Source of the DNA: an uncultured Faecalibacterium sp.
GTDB lineage: Bacteria > Bacillota > Clostridia > Oscillospirales > Ruminococcaceae
NCBI GenBank assembly: GCA_900551435.1
Contig: URVW01000075.1
Location: 1-11,100, forward strand
Reading direction: 5' to 3'
Length of the DNA stretch: 11,100 bases
In this document: positions 5,858-11,100 of the stretch, piece by piece
Position numbering within the stretch: position 1 is the first letter of the stretch
How the letters are laid out: every line of letters begins with the position of its first letter
The notes under the pieces: generated by a model
The model's database searches: none
What the model was told of the DNA's origin: nothing
The model's input: only the letters and a program-made list of their open reading frames with translations
Translations under genes and position numbers: made by a program

Positions 5858-7417
5858 ATGAAAAAGAAAAAGATTTCCCGGCGTAAGTTTCTGACGATCC
5901 TCGGCGTGACCGGCGGCGTTCTTGTGGCGGGCGGCGTCGGCGGCGCGGCCTACATCCGCAGCCGCTTCACCCCGGATACGACCCCCGGCCCCGGCGAGGA
6001 CGGTGAGATCGTCACCGTGGCAGAAGGCCAGCTTCAGGGCACGATCAACGATGGCATTTACCGCTATCTGGGTGTCCCCTATGCCGAGGCAGCCGAACGC
6101 TTTGTGACCGCCGGGCCGGTCACTCCATGGGAAGGTGTCCTCAAGGCGGACAGCTACGGGCCGATGTCCCCCCAAGGCTCGATACTGGGCTTTGGCGCGG
6201 GCAATCAGGACGGCACGGACAACAACTGCCAGAACCTGAACATCTGGACCCCCGGCCTGAACGACGGCGGTCTGCGCCCGGTGCTGGTCTGGCTCCACGG
6301 CGGCGGTTTCTCCACCGGCACGGCGAATGATTCCAGCTACGACGGCGAAGCGCTTGCAAAAAATGGAGACGTCGTCGTGGTGAGCGTCAACCACCGGCTG
6401 AACGTGTTCGGTTACCTCGACCTTTCTGCCTATGACGAGAAGTACAAGGATTCCGCCAATGTCGGCATGTGGGATATCATCGCCGCATTGGAATGGATCC
6501 AGCAGAACATCGAAGTATTTGGCGGTGACCCGGACAACGTGACCGTGTTCGGTCAGTCCGGCGGCGGTGCCAAGGTGCTGGGACTCATGTCCACGCCTTA
6601 TGCCGTCGGCCTCTTCCACAAGGGTATCGTGGAAAGCGGCGTCACGGAGACTGTGGGCGTCAATTTCACTTCGCAGGAAGCCAGCACCCGGCTGGCCGAA
6701 AACCTGCTGGCAGAACTGAATATTGCCCCTGAAAACATCGAGCAGCTCCAGATCGTTGCCGTGGACAAACTGCAATCCGCCGCCACCAAGGCGCTGGACG
6801 CAACGGCGCAGGAATTCCAGATCCCGGCACCGCTTACCGATGGCTACCAGATGGAGTGGGAGCCGGTGGTGGATGGCGATTTTCTGCCCACCAGCCCCGT
6901 CACCGAAACAAACTTTGCCGATGCTGGGCAGGACATTCCCCTGCTCATTGGCAGCAACCTGAACGAGTGGACCGGCTTCTACCGCACTTCGACGGACGGT
7001 GTGGATACCGATGCGCTTTCTGCGGCCCTGAAAACGGCCTACCCGGACAAAACCGACCTGACCGCTGACCATGTGGATACCCTGATTCGCTTGCCCATCC
7101 TCAAAACGATGAGCCACAAAGCGGATCAGAACGGCGCGCCGGTCTATGCCTATCTGTTGACCTACGGCAGCTCGAACCACGGTGCAGAGATTCCCTATAT
7201 TTTCCGCCACTCGGACGTTTCCGCTATGAACGACCTGTTCAGCTCCATCTGGGTCAATTTTGCACGAAGTGGCGTTCCCAGCGCAGACTCTCTGCCAACT
7301 TGGGAACCTTACACCCGCGAAGGCGGAGCGACCATGCTGCTGGACACCACCTCTCAGCTGGTCTATCACCACGATGCAGCGCTTTTGAAGCTGCTCGCCC
7401 CGGATTACGAGTATTAA
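5858..7417 (+). CDS. Tat-targeted type B carboxylesterase
   Basis: This 519-residue carboxylesterase of the cholinesterase-like family hydrolyses carboxylic esters. The N-terminus KISRRKFLTILG (5-16) is a canonical Tat motif followed by a Gly/Val-rich hydrophobic segment to about residue 32. No lipobox or clear AxA site is seen, so the protein may stay anchored by its signal. Family landmarks are CQNLNIWTP (124-132), the oxyanion hole HGGGF (147-151), and the nucleophile elbow FGQSGGGAK with S234. The acid is E370 (SNLNEWTGF) and the base is H441 (SSNHGAEIPYIF). The elbow reads GQSGG where most family members have GESAGG. AAAAGGAG (5841-5848) lies 9 nt before the start. It follows the flavodoxin by 22 nt and precedes the flavin reductase by 18 nt, so co-expression is very likely. 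Substrate unknown. Confidence 0.93.
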   Translation: MKKKKISRRKFLTILGVTGGVLVAGGVGGAAYIRSRFTPDTTPGPGEDGEIVTVAEGQLQGTINDGIYRYLGVPYAEAAERFVTAGPVTPWEGVLKADSYGPMSPQGSILGFGAGNQDGTDNNCQNLNIWTPGLNDGGLRPVLVWLHGGGFSTGTANDSSYDGEALAKNGDVVVVSVNHRLNVFGYLDLSAYDEKYKDSANVGMWDIIAALEWIQQNIEVFGGDPDNVTVFGQSGGGAKVLGLMSTPYAVGLFHKGIVESGVTETVGVNFTSQEASTRLAENLLAELNIAPENIEQLQIVAVDKLQSAATKALDATAQEFQIPAPLTDGYQMEWEPVVDGDFLPTSPVTETNFADAGQDIPLLIGSNLNEWTGFYRTSTDGVDTDALSAALKTAYPDKTDLTADHVDTLIRLPILKTMSHKADQNGAPVYAYLLTYGSSNHGAEIPYIFRHSDVSAMNDLFSSIWVNFARSGVPSADSLPTWEPYTREGGATMLLDTTSQLVYHHDAALLKLLAPDYEY

Positions 7418-7435
7418 ATAAAGGAGTAAATCACG

Positions 7436-7990
7436 ATGCGTAAAAATTTCGGTGCAAAGCCGTATCTGTATCCCCAACCGGTCATGATCATCGGTACTTA
7501 CGATGAAAACGGCAACGCAAACGCCATGAACGCCGCATGGGGTGGTATGGCAGGCGCAAACAAGATCATGATTGACCTCAGCAGCCACAAGACCACGGAT
7601 AACATCCAGCTGAACCGTGCTTTTACCGTTTCGGTGGGCGATGTGAAGCACCTGACCGCCTGCGATTATGTGGGCATGGTTTCCGCACACAATGCCCCGG
7701 ATAAAATGGAAAAAGCCGGTTTTACCACCACAAAAAGTGATTTTGTCAATGCGCCCATCATCAACGAACTGCCGCTGACGCTGGAGTGTGAGCTGCTGGA
7801 CGTCATCGAAGGAAGCCTGTACCTCGGCGAGATCAAGAACGTCAGCATGGACGAAAGCATTCTGGGCGAGGATGGCGAACTTGACCTCACCGAATTTGTC
7901 CCCATCACCTATGACCCCATCCATCACGGCTACTATCCGCTGGGCCAGCGGGTCGGCAATGCGTTTGCCGATGGCGCAAAGCTGAAGTAA
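7436..7990 (+). CDS. Flavin reductase family protein (FMN-binding split barrel)
   Basis: This 184-residue cytoplasmic protein belongs to the flavin reductase-like split-barrel family. The N-terminal block PQPVMIIGTYDENGNANAMN (residues 13-32) continues into AAWGGM, a typical flavin contact region. LSSHKTTDNI (48-57) and the C-terminal DPIHHGYYPLGQRVG (160-174) are also characteristic of the clostridial members. Such proteins bind FMN and either pass NAD(P)H electrons to free flavin or act as small flavoenzymes themselves. In this operon it could supply reduced flavin, but direct partnership with the Isf-like proteins or the flavodoxin is inference. AAAGGAG (7420-7426) is 9 nt before the ATG. 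There is no signal peptide. Confidence 0.88.
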   Translation: MRKNFGAKPYLYPQPVMIIGTYDENGNANAMNAAWGGMAGANKIMIDLSSHKTTDNIQLNRAFTVSVGDVKHLTACDYVGMVSAHNAPDKMEKAGFTTTKSDFVNAPIINELPLTLECELLDVIEGSLYLGEIKNVSMDESILGEDGELDLTEFVPITYDPIHHGYYPLGQRVGNAFADGAKLK

Positions 7991-8029
7991 TTCAAACGCA
8001 AAAGAGAGTATCAAAAGGAGAATGTTTGT

Positions 8030-8656
8030 ATGAAAGCATTGCTCATCAACGGCAGTCCGCGGCCCAACGGCTGCACCTTTACGGCCCTGACCGAACTGGC
8101 TAATACGCTGGAAGCCGAGGGCATTGAAACCGAGATCGTCCATGTGGGCAACAAGGACATCCGGGGCTGCATCGCCTGCCGCCGCTGCCACAGCACCGGC
8201 TCCAACAAGTGCGTCTTTGATGATATTGTCAACGAAGTAGCCCCCAAGTTGGCTGAAGCCGATGCCTTTGTCATTGGCGCACCGGTGTACTTTGGTTCCC
8301 CGGCAGGCGGCGCGATCTCCTTTATGGACCGCCTGTTCTTCAGTACCCTGAACATCGACAAGACCATGAAAGTGGGTGCTTCGGTCGTGACCTGTCGGCG
8401 CGGCGGCAACACTGCTTCCTACGATGTGCTGAACAAATATTTTACCATGTGTGGGATGCCAGTGGCCAGCAGCCAGTATTGGAACATGGTCTACGGCGGC
8501 TCTGCCGAGGAGGTCAAGAAAGATGCCGAGGGCTTGCAGACCATGCGCACCCTTGGCCGCAACATGGCCTTTTTGATGAAGAGTATCCAGATAGGCAAGC
8601 AACAGATCGGCCTGCCCGAAAAAGAACCTTCTATCTTCACAAACTTCCATCATTGA
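8030..8656 (+). CDS. Second Isf-like iron-sulfur flavoprotein
   Basis: This 208-residue flavodoxin-fold protein is related to the product of the first operon gene. It has the N-terminal loop INGSPRPNGCT (6-16), the second flavin loop GAPVYFGSP, and cysteines C47-X2-C50-X2-C53-X7-C61, again matching the compact [4Fe-4S] motif of iron-sulfur flavoproteins. The two paralogues are clearly diverged, so this is not a recent duplication. AAAAGGAG (8013-8020) lies 9 nt before the start. The preceding AAAGAGAGTA (8001-8010) repeats exactly the leader of the first Isf-like gene (1251-1260). It is the last gene before the hairpin at 8690 and the cytoplasmic end of the operon. Its redox partner is not known. 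Confidence 0.87.
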   Translation: MKALLINGSPRPNGCTFTALTELANTLEAEGIETEIVHVGNKDIRGCIACRRCHSTGSNKCVFDDIVNEVAPKLAEADAFVIGAPVYFGSPAGGAISFMDRLFFSTLNIDKTMKVGASVVTCRRGGNTASYDVLNKYFTMCGMPVASSQYWNMVYGGSAEEVKKDAEGLQTMRTLGRNMAFLMKSIQIGKQQIGLPEKEPSIFTNFHH

Positions 8657-8689
8657 GGAAGTGTTTCATATTCTTCCTTCTTTGTTGCA

Positions 8690-8723
8690 GGGAAAGCCGG
8701 GACGGAAACGTCCCGGCTTTCCC
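8690..8723 (+). terminator. GAAA-capped 15-bp hairpin ending the operon
   Basis: GGGAAAGCCGGGACG (8690-8704) pairs perfectly with 8709-8723 around a GAAA tetraloop. The downstream tract is ATTTCCCTGATTTTT rather than a run of U, so termination may be incomplete and the hydrolase genes beyond may receive read-through. It may also protect the 3' end of the message. Confidence 0.65.
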
Positions 8724-8751
8724 ATTTCCCTGATTTTTGCGAGGTGATTTT

Positions 8752-9010
8752 ATGCAGCTTATCTGCATGGAGCATCCCAGTGGGACGGCGGTTTTGCGCC
8801 CATTGCAGAAAACGGCGTGGCGGTCTACATCTACATGGCGCAGGGCGATGAATACTACGGTGTGCAGAAAGCACGGGATGCCTACAACGGTCTGCACGAT
8901 GCTTACGCCGCCGCAGGCTGGACGGATGAACAAATCGACACCGTGCTGCCGCAAATGTTGTCTTTGATGATGCCGATATTCTGAACTGGATCGTTTCCAA
9001 ACACAAGTGA
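8752..9010 (+). pseudogene. Remnant of an alpha/beta hydrolase (esterase C-terminus)
   Basis: A good ribosome binding site (GAGGTGA, 8741-8747) precedes ATG 8752, but that frame gives no recognisable protein. Sensible coding lies in the frame starting at 8754, containing ASQWDGGFAPIAENG, VYIYMAQGDEYYG and GLHDAYAAAGWTDEQ, up to about 8954. This resembles the C-terminal half of exported esterases of the alpha/beta hydrolase fold, near the acid residue. The extreme C-terminus then continues in a third frame, from about 8948 to TGA 9008, as VFDDADILNWIVSKHK. The simplest reading is an out-of-frame deletion removing the N-terminal and nucleophile regions, plus a second lesion near 8950 that removed the histidine segment. 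Decay is well supported; the exact parent subfamily is inferred. Confidence 0.75.
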
Positions 9011-9023
9011 TAGGAGAGAAATT

Positions 9024-10013
9024 TTGAACCGACGGCAATTCACAAAACTTCTGGCGGGTGCAGGGCTGCTTCTGGCAGGCTGCCGGGCAGGTGCTGCACC
9101 CAGTTCCTCCACCCCGGAAAGAAAGGATTCCATGCAAACGACCACCCAAACTTATACCCGCACCACGCCCATCGAAACCGTACGGAATGACCCGGTTTTC
9201 GGTGATTATGGGCGGCTGATCTTCCCTGTGGAACGCTCTTATTACAGCGGCGGCACGCTGGAGCAGCTGCATCTTACCTACTATAACAACATCGACCCGG
9301 ATGAAACAGTGGACATCTGCAACACCCTGCGCCAGTGTGCAGCGGACGGGCAGACCATCTTTTACGATATTTACACCGAGGACGAAAAAGCCGCTGACCC
9401 GGACAAAGCTGACACCGGCTTATTCTACTTCAAGGGGAGTCCCGGCGCAAAATTTTCCATCTGCAACGCAGGCGGTGCGTTTGCGTATGTGGGGGCCATG
9501 CAGGACAGCTTTCCTCATGCACTGGAACTTTCCCGCAAGGAGTACAACGCTTTTGCGCTCATCTACCGCCCCGGCGCACAGACCGCCTGCGAAGATCTGG
9601 CACGGGCCATTGCCTTTGTCTTTACCCATGCGGAGGAACTGGAAGTAGGCACCAGCGGCTACTCCCTCTGGGGCGGTTCTGCCGGGGCACGGATGGCGGC
9701 GTGGCTGGGCAGCTACGGCACGGCATCCTTCGGTGAACAGGCGTATCCGCAGCCGGGAGCCGTCATCATGCAGTACACCGGGCTGGGGGAAGTCTACGGC
9801 AACGAGCCGCCCACTTATGCCTGTGTGGGTGACCGGGACTACATCGCAGACGAACGCGTAATGCGCTGGCGCATTGAAACCATACGCTCTCAGGGCACCC
9901 CTGCCGAGATCGAAGTCTTTCCGGGCCTTGCCCACGGTTTTGGCTTGGGCACCGGCACCTCTGCCGAAGGCTGGCTCGATCATGCCGTAGCGTTCTGGGA
10001 AGAAAACACCTGA
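9024..10013 (+). CDS. Tat lipoprotein alpha/beta hydrolase
   Basis: This 329-residue surface-anchored serine hydrolase starts at a TTG codon, chosen because AGGAG (9012-9016) lies 7 nt upstream and the Tat motif NRRQFTKLL (residues 2-10) follows at once. The lipobox LAGC puts lipidation at C20, then a short Ser/Thr/Pro-rich tether. The catalytic domain shows an oxyanion-region motif CNAGGAFAYVG (147-157), the nucleophile in WGGSAGAR (S219), a probable acid D270 or D272 (VGDRDYIA), and H304 in GLAHGFGLGTG. This order suits the acetyl-esterase/BD-FAE-like part of the alpha/beta hydrolases. It lies just after the esterase remnant and 18 nt before the next hydrolase, so the two intact genes probably share a transcript. 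Substrate unknown. Confidence 0.88.
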   Translation: MNRRQFTKLLAGAGLLLAGCRAGAAPSSSTPERKDSMQTTTQTYTRTTPIETVRNDPVFGDYGRLIFPVERSYYSGGTLEQLHLTYYNNIDPDETVDICNTLRQCAADGQTIFYDIYTEDEKAADPDKADTGLFYFKGSPGAKFSICNAGGAFAYVGAMQDSFPHALELSRKEYNAFALIYRPGAQTACEDLARAIAFVFTHAEELEVGTSGYSLWGGSAGARMAAWLGSYGTASFGEQAYPQPGAVIMQYTGLGEVYGNEPPTYACVGDRDYIADERVMRWRIETIRSQGTPAEIEVFPGLAHGFGLGTGTSAEGWLDHAVAFWEENT

Positions 10014-10031
10014 AACCGTGAGGAAACTGTT

Positions 10032-11100
10032 ATGACGAAAAAATGGACTGCACTGCTTCTCGCGGCAGTACTTGCTGTCGGCCTTTCAGCCTGCGACACC
10101 AGCCGCGCAGAAGCCCCCGGCAGCAATTTGGAAAGCGGAGTTTCCGCCATCGAGGATGCCATGACGAAACGAAATGAAACCGAAAGCAGCTCGTTCCCGG
10201 CAGGCAGCGACCTGCGCATCGGCACTTCTGCCGACACCGTTGCAACGCCGGATGATTTCCCGGCAGCATACAACTACGGCACTGGAAAAATTGAGGATTA
10301 TTCCCGTACCGCCATGCTGCAAAAGATGCCGGAACCAGTGGACAATGCGACCGTGCTGAACACCTCGGCAGACCCTAACCATATTCAGGCGTTGTACCTG
10401 TGGGAAGAAGGCAACGTTCCGGCTAAAACGCAGTTCACAGCTGCAATGACCGGTTATTTTGACAACTGGGATTTCCGCCCCTATGTGACGGCAATTCCCG
10501 TCCGCGCCGGAGTACAACCGAAAGGTGCTGTGGTGTTGATGGCAGGCGGTGCGTATCAGTTCCGTGGAAACTATACCGATTCTCTGCCCACGGCAGCGGC
10601 TCTACGGGAGCTGGGCTTCCAGACCTTCATCGTAGATTACCGTCTGTCGCCCTACACGCAGGAGGAAGGCGCGCTGGATGTAGCGCGGGCTGTCCGTTTT
10701 GTGCGGCAGAATGCGGATGTTTACGGCATTGACCCTGACGATATTGCAGTTATGGGCTTTTCCGCAGGCGGCATTCAGGCGGGCGAATTTCTGATGCACT
10801 ACGATGAAGATGTCAACGGCACTGCTCTGGATGAAAGCTATGTACCCGATGCGCTGGATGCTGTTCCGGCTCACGCTTCGGCGGCGGGCATGATCTATTC
10901 GTTCTATGGGCGGCTCAGCGTGGGCAACATGGACCCGGACTGGCTGGCCGAGGGTGATCTGCCGCCAACATTCTACGTTTACGGCACGGAGGACCCCTTC
11001 TACCGCCAATTCCAGCAGCAGTATGATGTGATTCGGAATATGGGCATTCAAGAGGTTTCTTTTTCTATACTATTCCCGAAACGACTTGACATCAGGAAGG
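10032..11100 (+). CDS. Lipoprotein alpha/beta hydrolase, cut by the window edge
   Basis: At least 356 residues are open to the right edge. A Sec-type lipoprotein signal (KKWTALLLAAVLAVGLSAC) gives lipidation at C21, then a polar linker to about residue 75. Unlike its neighbours it has no twin arginine. The catalytic domain contains the oxyanion-region motif LMAGGAYQFRG (169-179), VDYRLSP (201-207), the nucleophile elbow MGFSAGG (S244) and a probable acid D321 (YGTEDPF). This is an acetyl-esterase/lipase-like pattern. The catalytic histidine, expected shortly after residue 340, is not seen. The last 15-16 residues (from about EVSFSILFPKR) do not look like the family, so the gene may be truncated or fused near its 3' end. 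GTGAGGA (10018-10024) precedes the ATG. Confidence 0.82.
   Translation, partial: MTKKWTALLLAAVLAVGLSACDTSRAEAPGSNLESGVSAIEDAMTKRNETESSSFPAGSDLRIGTSADTVATPDDFPAAYNYGTGKIEDYSRTAMLQKMPEPVDNATVLNTSADPNHIQALYLWEEGNVPAKTQFTAAMTGYFDNWDFRPYVTAIPVRAGVQPKGAVVLMAGGAYQFRGNYTDSLPTAAALRELGFQTFIVDYRLSPYTQEEGALDVARAVRFVRQNADVYGIDPDDIAVMGFSAGGIQAGEFLMHYDEDVNGTALDESYVPDALDAVPAHASAAGMIYSFYGRLSVGNMDPDWLAEGDLPPTFYVYGTEDPFYRQFQQQYDVIRNMGIQEVSFSILFPKRLDIRK

Noticed and set aside
5777..8653. 958-codon open frame on the - strand
   Set aside because: It lies opposite four well-supported + strand genes and their ribosome binding sites, shows low-complexity shadow composition (His, Val, Gly, Ala runs) and no family motif. 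It results from codon bias in a GC-rich genome.
8737..8967. 76-codon open frame over the esterase remnant
   Set aside because: Its translation is arginine- and threonine-rich shadow sequence; the recognisable hydrolase residues are in a different frame.

Overview
The window looks like a chromosomal segment of an anaerobic, moderately GC-rich gut Firmicute. A Ruminococcaceae/Oscillospiraceae relative such as Faecalibacterium, Gemmiger or Subdoligranulum is my best guess. The basis is strong AAAGGAG-type ribosome binding sites with 7-10 nt spacing, codon use, and protein types (Isf-like flavoproteins, a BDH-type iron alcohol dehydrogenase, Tat lipoproteins). Taxonomy is inference from composition and family resemblance, not from a search.

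Layout, all genes on the + strand: (1) 1-1109, a LysR-type regulator gene (149-1051) with two 15-bp palindromes far upstream, a plausible sigma-A promoter, and a strong intrinsic terminator. (2) 1110-1280, a dense control region: a promoter with a 19-bp spacer and an internal dyad (MerR-type architecture), then three TGAAC/GTTCA half-sites at exact 11-bp intervals, then an isolated TATACT -10-like hexamer. (3) 1281-8656, eight closely packed genes (gaps 18-72 nt), probably one operon: Isf-like iron-sulfur flavoprotein, BDH/YqhD-type iron alcohol dehydrogenase, aldo/keto reductase, exported alpha/beta hydrolase, Tat-exported lipid-anchored flavodoxin, Tat-targeted type B carboxylesterase, flavin reductase, second Isf-like flavoprotein. 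It ends at a perfect 15-bp GAAA-capped hairpin with a poor U tract. (4) 8752-11100, a decayed esterase remnant followed by two lipoprotein alpha/beta hydrolases, the last cut by the window edge.

How the parts may work together (inference): exported and surface-anchored esterases would cleave an ester substrate outside the membrane. The cytoplasmic flavoproteins, AKR and alcohol dehydrogenase would reduce the released aldehydes, ketones, quinones or enones. The exported flavodoxin suggests a one- or two-electron flavin step on the outer membrane face as well. Three canonical Tat signals plus one RK variant in about 6 kb is a striking concentration of Tat cargo. No phage, CRISPR, tRNA or rRNA feature is visible, and no complete mobile element. 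The last ~50 bases may mark a rearrangement junction.
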